Below, one piece after another: positions 24,128-49,381 of a stretch of DNA of 49,381 nt; positions within the stretch are counted from its first letter, which is position 1; each line of letters starts with the position of its first letter. The translations under genes were made by a program, and so were the position numbers. The notes under the pieces are model-generated. The model was given only the letters and a program-made list of their open reading frames with translations, did no database searches and was not told where the DNA came from. The stretch lies in NCBI GenBank assembly GCA_011800805.1, contig MPNW01000349.1:1-49381 (forward strand), in the 5' to 3' direction. Source of the DNA: Hirudo medicinalis. Taxonomy: Eukaryota; Annelida; Clitellata; Hirudinida; Hirudinidae.

Positions 24128-26604
24128 AGCGACACAAAATTGTATTATAATCGTTTCACTAGTTAACCGGCACAGGCGACCTCATATAAAACATAAACTT
24201 TATTAAGCAAATTTGGACGATTCAATTGAAAACCTGATATAAGCAGCTAATCACACACTATATAAAATAGAAATACAGATGTAACGTTCAACAAAACAGC
24301 AAGGCGGAGACCGGAAGATTGAGGGAGTTTTTAAAAGCGACGTCAAATTAATATGCACCGAACAACTATTCACGCCTTATTAGAAGTTATTATCAAATTT
24401 TATTTATTTTCTAAACTATATTATAGCAGAATTAACACCGGTTTGTGTCAGAAAAACCCAATAAATGTTAGAACAAAAATCACCCACCCAAAATTCACCC
24501 CAATAAAAGTGTCCGACGTACCTGCTTCTTAGGCCGACGAGCAATAGAAAAAGCCGTTCCGGTAGAGTTGAACTTTTTACCCACACCTACCTAAAAAGAT
24601 CAATGAAATGACGTTCCCGAACTCATTGCGTTCGGTCTTTTGAAAAAAAATCTTTTAAAGACAAAACTTTATCTAGGTAGCCAGATGATCCTTCGCCAGT
24701 CAGTCCGACGGTTGGACTAAGGGATTTGTTTACCCTCTCCCTGAGGGGTGCCCTCAACCCATCTGTGGGTGTGCGTGTATGTCAACTGACAATCAACCAA
24801 AGTTTGTCAATTTGATAATGGAAAAGCAAAAAAGGGGTCATCGAAAGATCAGTTGAGCAACACCCCTAAAAAAACTTTTTATATAAATCACTGGTTGGAC
24901 CTGCTGTATATTAATGTCTTTGTCTGTAAACCAGGAACAGACTCCCTGTCAATAACCAAATCTGGTCCACCAGGATTTGTTACTGTCTTGTAAACTTTTC
25001 TCTTTAATGAAAGCTTCCCCGAAGTCTCAAAGTTCTAGTAATTAAGCTCTAGTAATACTCAGACTCATTACCATTAACATTATATAAATTTACCACTGAA
25101 CATGTAATTTCTAAAAATTTTGGGTATGAAAGTATAAATCCATTACATACCTTATCTGAAAATATTGGAATATCTTCACAAGCAACCCAATAATGATAAT
25201 ATTAATGTCAACAGTTTTTTTTGCATTCAATTAGAAATAATAGTCATAAATCCTGATTGATCAATGTTTTACATTATAAACTTTCACTTTCTTACTCCGC
25301 TAACAATTTTAGCCTAACACTGGGCCAATATTTTATCCTCATGAATATTGACACAAATTCCAGGTTTTGGAGATCTAAGAAGGCCCCAAAGACAAGGGAG
25401 ACACTTGCAATGCTTAAACAGCATTTATCCACCATTTTTCGGAGAAAGAAAACCTACAAGATATGAAATAGCAGCTATTTTAATTCAAAAAGTAGTTGCA
25501 ACAACTCACAAGATAACATTCACAAACTTTAGTGAATACAACTTGAGTGATTGCCAAAAAAATGTTACACTTTGTGCACAACTTTTATCAAGTGCAATTT
25601 AACTAACAAAACCAACTATATAGTTGCAAAATCATGACATCAGCATTAATAGAGAGGCCACAAACATGAAAATACTGACGTGAACTCTGCTGACAAATTA
25701 ATATCTGAAGCCACCTAACATGACCTGCCTCATAAAATCAGAAAAAATCTGAAGTCATTCAAAAATTGATTCTGCTTATTTAAAGTTCTATTCTGATTAT
25801 AAGTTTTCATCTCGTTTTGTCACTTAATTGTTTGCTGCAGGATGTAACATTCCTTTTGAACTTTCAAAGCCATGCAAATGGATTTCTTTTTTGTATTTAA
25901 GCCAATAAATGATGATAATGATAAAAACTTCAAATTGAAGGAAACTTGAATGATAAGATTAAAATAAGGATTTAACAAAAAAGGATTTAAATATTGACAT
26001 TATGTCAAATTCCATCAAAATAACTCAGATAATGTATAAAGTTTCAGGCAGCTTGTCCCAGACGTTCATTTGAGACATGTGAGCACAATATTAATAACAC
26101 CAATCAATGAATACCATAACAAGAATGATGATCATAATAAAATGAAATTGAATGAGAGATCACAAGTATTAAGCAATACCAAATAGCTGGCTTAAAGCTA
26201 AATCAAACTTTGTATTAAGCAATAAAAAAAATCTTGAAGTATGCAAGGGTTAGGTTAAATGCAACAAAAATTGAAAGCATGCTCATACTAAAATTTTCCA
26301 ATCAAAGGATCAAGAAAATTGGCTTTTAAAGTGCCAATTGCAGTTGTTCATGATTTTTTGAAAAATGTCTTATTTCCAAAAATAGTTTGCACAAAATTAC
26401 TTAATAAGTCTCCATAAAGAGCAAAATTAAGTCATTTAATGTAAGATGTTACAACAAAGATAAAGAAAATACTAAGAATAAGTATGAAATATTTGGAAAT
26501 TCAAATATAGTTTTAGCCCTCTAAAATTAACATTGAAAACAAAATAGTATGTACATTTAGGTGCCTGTGATAATAAAAATACCATGAAACTTAAGTAATA
26601 GTTC
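24128..26604. other. Spacer between RAB8 start and MARVEL gene end
   Basis: Upstream flank of RAB8 and downstream flank of the MARVEL gene, both on the minus strand. A moderately GC-richer patch at about 24500-24790 is probably promoter-proximal or an old repeat. The open frames at 25257-25602 resemble nothing I know. No other gene or RNA was recognised. Confidence 0.45.
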
Positions 26605-27701
26605 TCACGCAGCCTCGACAACCGTGGAATTAGATGGTTGCTGAAAAAGCTGGAACCTCTGGGAATCCCCAGTAGCTTCCTCCAATGAATTCTTTATTCC
26701 TCTTTGATTCAATTGTCCCCTGATGTCCATACCAGAAACAATTGAGGATGCCACATAAGTCAGTACGCACAGATAGCTGCTCGTCTGTGTTGTGTTACAG
26801 CCAAATTAACACATTTACAATTCAATAAAAACTTTGATGTAATTTAATTGTAACTAATTACTATGGCAGCTGCCATGTGACCAAGTTTCCCCAAGTGTGA
26901 CCAAGAGGCAGGATGGCCGTGCTGGAGATGATTGAAGCGGATGACAGAATCAAGGACAAGAGTACCAGACACAAAATGGAGGACAGCCATGAAAATGTAC
27001 ATAACCATGTCCTAAAGAAATTTGTTGTGATCATCAAATTTGGTCTTATCACCATTGCTATTGATTAACAGCCAGTTTTACTGCATTTGTTTAATGAAAT
27101 ATCTAAAATTGGCATTTTGTGATCCTTAAGATATTAACCTTGTGATTGCTAATAATATCAGATATTAAAAGTTACTTTGTTCCATATGTATGTCCTACAA
27201 TAATGAAGCCAAGTTTATTTTGTCTTAAGAAACAAAAAAGTAATCATATAAGTACATGTTATTCATGAAAACCAATAACCCCCAGCTCACAAAGAGTGAC
27301 CAGTCGAGAGGTAATACTTCTATCAGTCCACATGTATGGAGAAACAGTGAGCTGAAGGAAACCAATGAGCTGAAAACGGACACAAATATTAGGAGTCTGT
27401 ATCTCCACCACCAACTATCCTTGTCATCTCGATCAGGCCCAAACTGGAGCACCCCACTGCCCACCAGAGCCATCAGGCATGCAAGAGAAGCAAATATTTG
27501 GATGAAGTTGAGTATCCCTGACTTGGTCTTGATGTAACCATTAGAAACTGCTAAGACCACCCGAACATTTTCTGGATCGTCCAACGAGACCCTGTACACA
27601 GTTTTTGTCGAATGTTTGGCCTTTCTACTAGAATGATCTGGAGTTGATTCTCCTTCTGCCGGCGTGTTGCCAATAGCTAGAGCTTCCTCGATCTGAGACA
27701 T
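26605..27701 (-). CDS. MARVEL-domain four-transmembrane protein
   Basis: Three minus-strand exons: 27701-27291, 27011-26862, 26784-26605. All junctions are phase 0, giving 246 aa. Seen: a polar N-terminus of about 60 residues rich in Ser, Thr and Glu, then four hydrophobic segments: TM1 at about 62-84 (FIQIFASLACLMALVGSG), TM2 at about 101-126, TM3 at about 138-160 (YIFMAVLHFVSGTLVL) and TM4 at about 181-205 (SSYLCVLTYVASSIVSG). A soluble tail follows. The short loops and the extracellular acidic/Trp patch before TM2 fit a MARVEL fold (CMTM/plasmolipin/MAL-like). Known members act in membrane apposition and vesicle traffic; the exact orthologue is not identified. It is divergently arranged with HERC, with 775 bp between start codons. 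Confidence 0.82.
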
Positions 27702-28476
27702 GTCTGAGTACGATTTTTTCCTATTATTGGTTGACCGTTCCCCTTATTCTTTTAGATTGTTTTTAATCCAAGAAAGAAATGCAACGAATCAAATCATTCC
27801 GACCAAAATTTGCGCAATGTGGAGAAAGCATAATAAGTACGCCCCGGCAGTCGGAGTAATAACTGCAGCGACCCCCTCTTGGTCCCAAAACACGCTTAAG
27901 AAAATATTTGCTTTCATTAACGCTATAAAAAGCATTGCTCGCTGGTAATAAGAATATAGTAGTAATTATTATAATAACAATGATAATGAAAATTTGTGAT
28001 TAATAATATAATGATTAATTATAATTATTAGTATTATGACTAATTGTAGTACTAGTTATTACATATTACACATAGCCATACCATATCGTAAGTGCCATAT
28101 AAATTATAATTTACACGTGAATTTTTTCAAAAAAAATCGTTAGCTAGTAGGTAAATATTGTAATAACACCTAAAGCAGCAATTTCATATTAATAATAATT
28201 ATATTGTAAACTAATTTCTGTAATACTTCTATAACGATGATTGTTGCTGTTAAATATCAAAGTCCGTAAAAACTTTGAAATAAGCAAAATTTTGCGCCGT
28301 AATTCCGTTCAAACTTTTATATTTTACTTCTAGACCGATATATACTCAGATATAATGCTGTTTGTTTAGTTGCCTTTAGAAATACCAACTTTTGGCCTAC
28401 TATTATGGTATTGTCGCTTTACTCTCTCAAGCATTAAATTATATTCTCGTTTGCGCGCTGGTCTGCTATATTACAC
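27702..28476. promoter_or_regulatory. Shared divergent promoter region, MARVEL gene and HERC
   Basis: The two start codons face away from each other across 775 bp. The middle (about 27955-28080) is extremely AT-rich (TAATTATTAG-type repeats). No TATA-box position could be fixed. A bidirectional promoter is an inference from layout only. Confidence 0.4.
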
Positions 28477-41145
<12,669 letters not shown>

Positions 41146-41284
41146 GTACTGGGTCCTAGTGACGATAACATTGCTCAAGCCAAGGGAAGTGTTTGCGTTA
41201 AAAGGTCTTGGCGGTGGTGTAGCATGAGATGTTGAGAAATACAATCTTGGGAATGCCATTGCTTTCTTCCAATCACTGTGATTA

Positions 41285-41290
41285 AATAAA
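41285..41290 (+). promoter_or_regulatory. Candidate polyadenylation signal of HERC
   Basis: AATAAA about 140 nt downstream of the HERC stop codon. Confidence 0.5.
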
Positions 41291-41374
41291 TTGTGCAATA
41301 ATTTGTTAGGCATTCAAATTGGCAAGTTATACGAAAGTGCGGGTTTGGCTGAAATGTTGATCAACAGGTTGATC

Positions 41375-41391
41375 TAACCCTAACCCCTAAC
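41375..41391. repeat. Short interstitial telomeric repeat between GTTGATC repeats
   Basis: TAACCCTAACCCCTAAC is flanked by GTTGATC on each side (41368-41374 and 41394-41400), with further GTTGATCAAC copies nearby. Confidence 0.7.
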
Positions 41392-41400
41392 AAGTTGATC

Positions 41401-42229
41401 AACTGAGATCAACAACTTATTCTGTCTTCAAAATATCATCCAGAAAGTGCGATTTTGACTACATCTACCTTATACATAATAACATATTACATATACATAT
41501 ACATATTAATTGGACGTCGGATCAGAATTTATTTTTCTGATAGCTAGGGTAAATTTTGCTAAAAAGCAGATAGACTCGTAAATTGCTGTCTGTTTTAAGT
41601 CGACTCTTGGGTCCGATATTATCCTTATTGGTCCCAGATGGGCATTTTCGTGAGCTACTCGCATAAGACCCATGACGAAATGACACCGATTCGTTTTATG
41701 TGAGCTGACCGTTTACTCAAAACATGCACATTATCACGCATTTGACATACGAGACAAGATTTAGCTTTAAAATTTTATTTAACCTCAAAACTGAATAAAC
41801 AAAATAAATTAGGGTTCCAATGAAATGCATGGTAAAAATTGAAATATGACTTTTTCGCGCCTCACCTAAATAGTGTTCCATTCGACTCAAATAGGCAGTA
41901 AAAAAAATCTCATGAAAATATGTTAATATTTACTTACTTATTTTTAGTGCCTAAAATGATTTTTGCTTAGAGATATGCTTTGTCTTGTTCTTCGCAACGG
42001 CATTTTTCTAAAAAAAAAAAGGCTTGTGTTTAACTGACAACTGATGGAAACCACAAAAAATCTAGTGTTTGATATTGTGGAGCTATTTCATACTCCTGAT
42101 TATATATTCTTATATTATTTTTTTTTATATATTCTTATATAATAATAATAATAATAATAATAATACAGATATCTTATATTTAATTATATATAATTGGTTA
42201 TATAATTCTGATTGATATTTTTTGAGCAG
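41401..42229. other. Non-coding spacer downstream of HERC
   Basis: AT-rich sequence with no gene recognised. A (TAA)n tract lies at 42139-42164. Confidence 0.5.
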
Positions 42230-43320
42230 GCGAGCTAAAGTTGTTGAGTTCTTCCAATTTTCAGCGTAAATTGAGTTACACATTGGGGTGGGTCTCCTTC
42301 AAGGATACCCTCTCCTCAGCTTCACCCATAGCTCTGGGAGTACCAGAAGGTTCTAGACTGAGCCCGCTATTGTTTTTAGTTTATGTCAATGATATGTGAA
42401 ACTCTTCAGACTTCCTGGAATTCTTATTTTTCGCGGATGATACAAATGTTTTTATATCGGGTATGGATGTCAATGAACTTTACTCAATAATGAACAATGA
42501 ACTTTTAATAGTCACAAACTGGTGCAATGCAAATATTCTGTCTATTAATGCCAAAAAAACTGTTTATATGTTATTTCAAAGGACCAGGAAAAACTTCTTG
42601 TGGATCATAGTCTTTATATTGGGGATTCTATTTTGGCTCGTGTTGACACCTGCAAATTTCTTGGTACTTTTGTGGGTCAACATCTCATCTTCAAATCCCA
42701 TATTCAATATTTAACTAACAAAGTCTCGAAAAATATCGGAATCATCTCTCGTATCCGCCGTTACATAACTTCCTCCATAGCTATAACATTATACTACTCA
42801 TTTATAAATCCATATTTAAGTTATTGTAATTTGGTCTTCTAATTATTCTTCTTACCTACTTCCCTTGCTTAAACTTCAGAAAAGATATCTACGTATTGCT
42901 CTACATTTACCGTATAACTCCCTTACCGACCCTTCCTTTAAAAAATTCAATATCCTAAAAGTTCATCAAATTAAATACTACCAAGCAGGTATTTTTATGT
43001 ATAGATTTGAATGTTGCATGCTTCCCAGCCTATGTAACAAGTTTTTTTTGTAAAAAAAATCAACATCACATCGATATGCACTCCGATCCGCCCAAAAATA
43101 TAAACCGTCCTTTGCCAAAACCAACATACAACTTCATTCCATCACATGCTTAGGACCAAAAATATTTTTACAGATCCCAACTACAATACTCCAGCAACCC
43201 AACTTATCTTCATCTAAACGTATGTTTAAAACATTCACTGTCGAGTCGCCATCATTTCAATAATGTTATTAAATGTTATCCGTCTTACTTTTTATTATCC
43301 ATAGACTAATGTCAATCTTT
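42230..43320 (+). mobile_element. LINE reverse transcriptase fragment
   Basis: Frames at 42330-43053, broken by at least three frameshifts or stops, give RT signatures in order: ALGVPEGSRLSPLLFLVYVN, LEFLFFADDTNVF (intact FADD active site), NANILSINAKKT, TCKFLGTFVG, IQYLTNKVSKNIGIISRIRR, LYYSFINPYLSYCN and LLKLQKRYLRIAL. This is the palm and thumb of a non-LTR RT of the Jockey/CR1 assemblage. No upstream endonuclease was seen. It is a dead copy between HERC and AAK1. Confidence 0.85.
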
Positions 43321-43463
43321 AAATATGGTCTGGTCCTGATAGCCGGAAGGCACACCCTTAGAACTGACCCTTGAGCCGATGGCATTTTACTTTTCTGTTG
43401 ATATTTAATGTGCATATTTACTTGTTCGGCTCAACAAAAAAAGTGAATAATTAACAAAAAATA

Positions 43464-43485
43464 GATTATATATATATATATATAT
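43464..43485. repeat. (TA)n microsatellite
   Basis: A run of about ten TA dinucleotides just downstream of the LINE fragment. Confidence 0.8.
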
Positions 43486-43649
43486 TTGATTTAGAAATAA
43501 GTACGAATTATCGTGTTTTGAAAATCTGCAGGTGATTGACTAAAAACAATCATATGAAACATAATTTAAAAGAATTCAAAGCATTGCGGATGTTGCTGAA
43601 TGTCTTGTGATTAATCTTATTTATTTATTTTTAATTATTTGATTAAAGT

Positions 43650-43677
43650 CCGTTGCATAACTAAGATTATTTGGACT
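43650..43677 (+). repeat. 33-bp dispersed motif, partial third copy
   Basis: CCGTTGCATAACTAAGATTA followed by TTTGGACT resembles the motif at 6744-6776 with a one-base insertion. Confidence 0.5.
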
Positions 43678-43835
43678 TGTTAGTTAGTGTTAGATATTGT
43701 AATGAAATAAGAAGTATTAGAGCAATAGTAGGTGCAATGGTTAAATTAAAAAAATAATAATAGCATTAATAATATTAGGAAAAGGTAACTAATGGATTAA
43801 ATTATGCCAATTTTTGCAAATCCACCCGAAAATGA

Positions 43836-43848
43836 GGGTTAGGGTTTA
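43836..43848. repeat. Very short interstitial telomeric repeat (reverse)
   Basis: GGGTTAGGGTTTA is bordered by the short palindromic flanks CGAAAAT and ATTTTCG. Two units only, so chance is possible. Confidence 0.45.
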
Positions 43849-43967
43849 GATTTTCGCTCATAAACATTTTTGTGTCAACATCCTCTCGTAAACCATATTT
43901 TTAATTATTCTTCTGTACTGGGGATGCAGCAAGCACGCTGTCTTACGAATAAGCTAAATATGCATTA

Positions 43968-44066
43968 ATTTCCCCATGTTCCCGATGAAATTTCTTATTC
44001 CCGATTTCAAAGTTCATTCCCGTTCCGGGGAGTCCCGCGGGAAAAATATTCCCGGTCCGACCTCTG
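43968..44066. mobile_element. Possible DNA-transposon end (hAT-like)
   Basis: The minus strand begins CAGAGGTCGGACCGGGAATA and continues with repeated CCCGATT/CGGGAAT words up to CATGGGGAA. A CAGAGGTC start is typical of hAT terminal repeats. No partner end was found nearby, so this is a solo end or a decayed element. Confidence 0.4.
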
Positions 44067-45983
44067 TTGCAAGCTAAGGCAAAGGTGGCAATCGCTACTG
44101 GTCGCGTTCGCAACATTGCTTGCGTCGCTAGCCTGGTATGCGGTGCTGTATAAACGGTATAAGCTCACGCCTATTTTTGGCATTACATAAAGACACTTAT
44201 TACTATATCAAATCTAGATCCTCAGATTTTGGTGAGGTTTTCCAGGATACTCAGGATGCGGGAACGGTCATAGAAATTTCATAAAATCTTGAAACCCTTT
44301 GAAGTTTTTATTTTGAAATTTCAAAGCAGAACTGTTTGATATTCATGCGCGCCCATTCATACAATATACTCGCTAGAAAAGTCAATCCAAGCGCTGTCAT
44401 ATAAATGGCACATGTCTGCCGCTTTTTCACATGTTGATCGCACAAACGTTCTCCGAAAGGGGTCGTGCCAGTAACGTATCATAACCAATACGCAAGCGAA
44501 TCAAAAATAGTTGCTCTTTAAACATTTGATTACTTACTATTTTCAACTATACCGGGATAGCATCTCCCCAACTAGTAAATTATGAAGTAAAAGTTATGAA
44601 TTACTATGAGCTATGAGCTCGCTTCATAAAGAGAACGCTGCTTCAAATTACTGGACTTTCGTTCCTCCTTCACAATAACGACCGTGCGTGAAGATCTCAT
44701 CAATTAAATTATCAACTACCAAATTGATTCCTGTTATTATTTTTTACAATCAGTACATTGACATTTATGTCAACATTGTAGCAATAACGTGCTTCATAAT
44801 TCTGAAATGCTCCTTTTGTGACCCATTTGCAGATGCTTACTTCTAATTTCTGAAACTGAAACCAAAGATAGACAAATAACATTAGATTGCTTAATAAATA
44901 TGAAAAATCAATATCTCCAAATATTGTAAGATCTAGAAAGAACCTAAATAAATTGTAGAATTTTTAAATCTGAAATGTGACCCAATGTTGTGTATCTGCA
45001 TGTCCCAAAAAACACTTGAGAAAATGCAGAAAAGGAGCAACAAAAATTATGAAATGATTCAGAGATTTAAGCTACGGGAGGGTAAGAACACTAGCAAAGA
45101 GCCCACTGGAAGAGACCTCACTGAAACCTTCAAAATAATTGGTAGCAAAGTGGACATGAATCTAGCAAATTTCCTTGAAGCTGCCAGAGATATTGGAACA
45201 AGGATACAGGAATGTAAGCTGTTCAATTGGAAGCTTTAGACAAGGATTCCTTAGTTCTAGAGTGTTAACCAGAATTATGTTAAAGCACAAACAGTTGAAG
45301 CCATAACTGCAGAAGAATTCAAAATTGGCAGAGTCCAAATTCTACCGAGCAAGAAAATAAAGTGAAGTGGTTCTTCAACACAGAAGAACATCCTTAAGAA
45401 CCACTAAAACTAGCCAAGTTAATCTTCTTACCCATGCTTTGAAATGGCACCGCTCCAAAAGCGTCAACATGCTGATCTGTGGCCAATGAAAGAGTTGAAT
45501 GATTCTGGGAAATGCTTGATTGGTTTGAAAATGAAGCAGTGGCTAAATGTTTCGGAGAAGTGATTGATGCAGCGGAATTGATGCATCTTAGAGTGAGGTC
45601 ATCAAATTGTTTGAGGAGTGAGCCATTGTTAGTACAGGGTTGCTGTTTATATTGTACATGATGTGGCTGGAGCTCTTGTGGTTGATGGAATCTGTTTTGC
45701 CTTTAATTATAATAGATTTGGTATCACTTAATTGTTTATGGTACACTTGATTTCAAGATATTAACAACAATCAAAAGTAACTAACTATAACAAAAAAATA
45801 ATTAAAGATGTAATTTGTGAGCTTCAGTGAAGCCAAATATGGAAATGCAAAGTATGTTTTATGGTTAAATATTGACAAACCCTCCTCAAATTAATATTAA
45901 AATCTAATTTATTGCAATTTATAGTTGTATAATATTACATTAGTTATATTTATTCATTAGACATTTATCCATTTGTTAACAAA
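44067..45983. other. Spacer upstream of the AAK1 3' end, with one unexplained frame
   Basis: No identified gene. An open frame at 44985-45239 (84 codons, Lys/Glu-rich, containing REGKNTSKEPTGRDLTETF) has protein-like composition but no family I recognise; it may be a gene or transposon relic. AATAAA on the minus strand at 45949-45954, 30 nt beyond the AAK1 stop, is a candidate poly-A signal. Confidence 0.4.
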
Positions 45984-48677
<2,694 letters not shown>

Positions 48678-48767
48678 CTAAGATGAATCACAATCATAAA
48701 AACAATGTATGTAGAATTTGCATTACATTTATATTCACTTCATATTAGGTTTACATTGATTTTAAAT

Positions 48768-49160
48768 TAGCAGAATTATATATTGCTAGCTTTTTAAACT
48801 GGCTTTGCCAGTCATATACCGCGTATATAAATTCAGCAAGATGCTTTCTCTCAAAAAAAACTGGGTGATTAGGACAGTGCTCTAGCAATGGGATTCGAAC
48901 CTGTGCTGCCATCGCGAGAGGCGAAGTCTCAAGCATTAGACCATAAAAATGCTCCTGGATTTCAATAGCTCTCAAGTTTAAAGCTGGTATGCAATTTAGG
49001 AAAAGGTGAAAATTGGAAAACTTGAAAATAGCACAGTTGACCTATGAATGGCATAGACAATGACGTGTGCAAATTTCAAGTCACTATCGATCAGCATTTG
49101 GGAGGAGTTCTTGGGACAGAGAGACATACATATGTATTTTCTGTTTTATAATATAGATAT
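48768..49160 (-). mobile_element. SINE-B (tRNA-Leu-like head) in AAK1 intron
   Basis: Minus-strand reading: a leader with GGTCAACTGTGCTATTTTC, then an A-box-like TGGTCTAATGC (48943-48933), GAGACTTCGCCTCTCGC, and a perfect B box GGTTCGAATCCC (48901-48890). The tail ends with GGCAAAGCCAGTTTAAAAAG. It matches the interrupted copy at 12730-13515. Confidence 0.75.
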
Positions 49161-49279
49161 ATTATATTTATATTATAGATATATTACTTAATCAGCATTG
49201 CATCTCTTTGCAAGAGTATGTAACAGAGGCAATGCAACCTAGGTGAACATGATACAATAATAATAATAATAATAATAGT

Positions 49280-49381
49280 TAATTTATAATGCGCCATTTG
49301 CATAGCGTCAGAGGCGCCTTGTGTCTTCATTAGCTTCATGTTGGTGTCCTGAAGAGGTGGGTTTTCAGGTGACTTTTGAAG
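49280..49381 (-). mobile_element. SINE-A copy at right edge
   Basis: After an (ATA)n tract at 49257-49276 comes AATTTATAATGCGCCATTTG, then CATAGCGTCAGAGGCGCCTT. This is the tail end of SINE-A in reverse orientation, running off the window. Confidence 0.6.

Noticed and set aside
48751..48975. Minus-strand 74-codon frame as an upstream AAK1 exon
   Set aside because: It coincides with the SINE-B copy and its translation has no kinase motifs.

Overview
The window is nuclear DNA from an AT-rich, intron-rich animal. It has spliced genes with GT-AG introns, animal-type gene families (small HERC, BCAS3, ZDHHC23, a MARVEL protein, an AAK1-type kinase), TTAGGG-type telomeric repeats, and many degraded LINE, Tc1, MITE and tRNA-derived SINE copies. 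Exon structures were built by hand: each exon was matched by eye to remembered family sequences, and splice sites and phases were then checked for consistency. The species cannot be named from sequence alone; an invertebrate, possibly an early-branching one, is an inference.

Layout: (1) 1-630, a LINE tail fragment cut by a MITE with long inverted repeats. (2) 1460-5875, minus strand, a complete ZDHHC23-like palmitoyltransferase (7 exons, 381 aa) with a Tc1 element in intron 2. (3) 5876-8114, a repeat-bearing spacer between divergent genes. (4) 8115-17263, plus strand, a BCAS3 orthologue (21 exons, about 896 aa) with SINEs in its introns. (5) 17264-20257, non-coding between convergent genes. 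(6) 20258-24127, minus strand, RAB8 (7 exons, 207 aa, C-terminal CSIL). (7) 26605-27701, minus strand, a four-helix MARVEL-domain protein (3 exons, 246 aa). (8) 28477-41145, plus strand, a small HERC E3 ubiquitin ligase (29 exons, 1027 aa) whose introns hold Tc1, LINE, SINE and interstitial telomeric sequence. (9) 41146-45983, a transposon-rich spacer. (10) 45984-48677, minus strand, the 3' part of an AAK1/BMP2K-type kinase whose 5' exons lie beyond the right edge.

These are unrelated housekeeping-type genes, not an operon. ZDHHC23, RAB8, the MARVEL protein, BCAS3 and AAK1 each touch membrane trafficking or membrane-cytoskeleton biology, but nothing in the sequence shows that they work together. 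The most unusual signals are a 30-bp interstitial telomeric tract flanked by perfect 19-bp direct repeats, an almost identical 86-bp segment in two introns of HERC, a class II tRNA-like relic nested inside a SINE, a frame break in the AAK1 tail, and an ambiguous BCAS3 splice. I saw no clearly new biological system.
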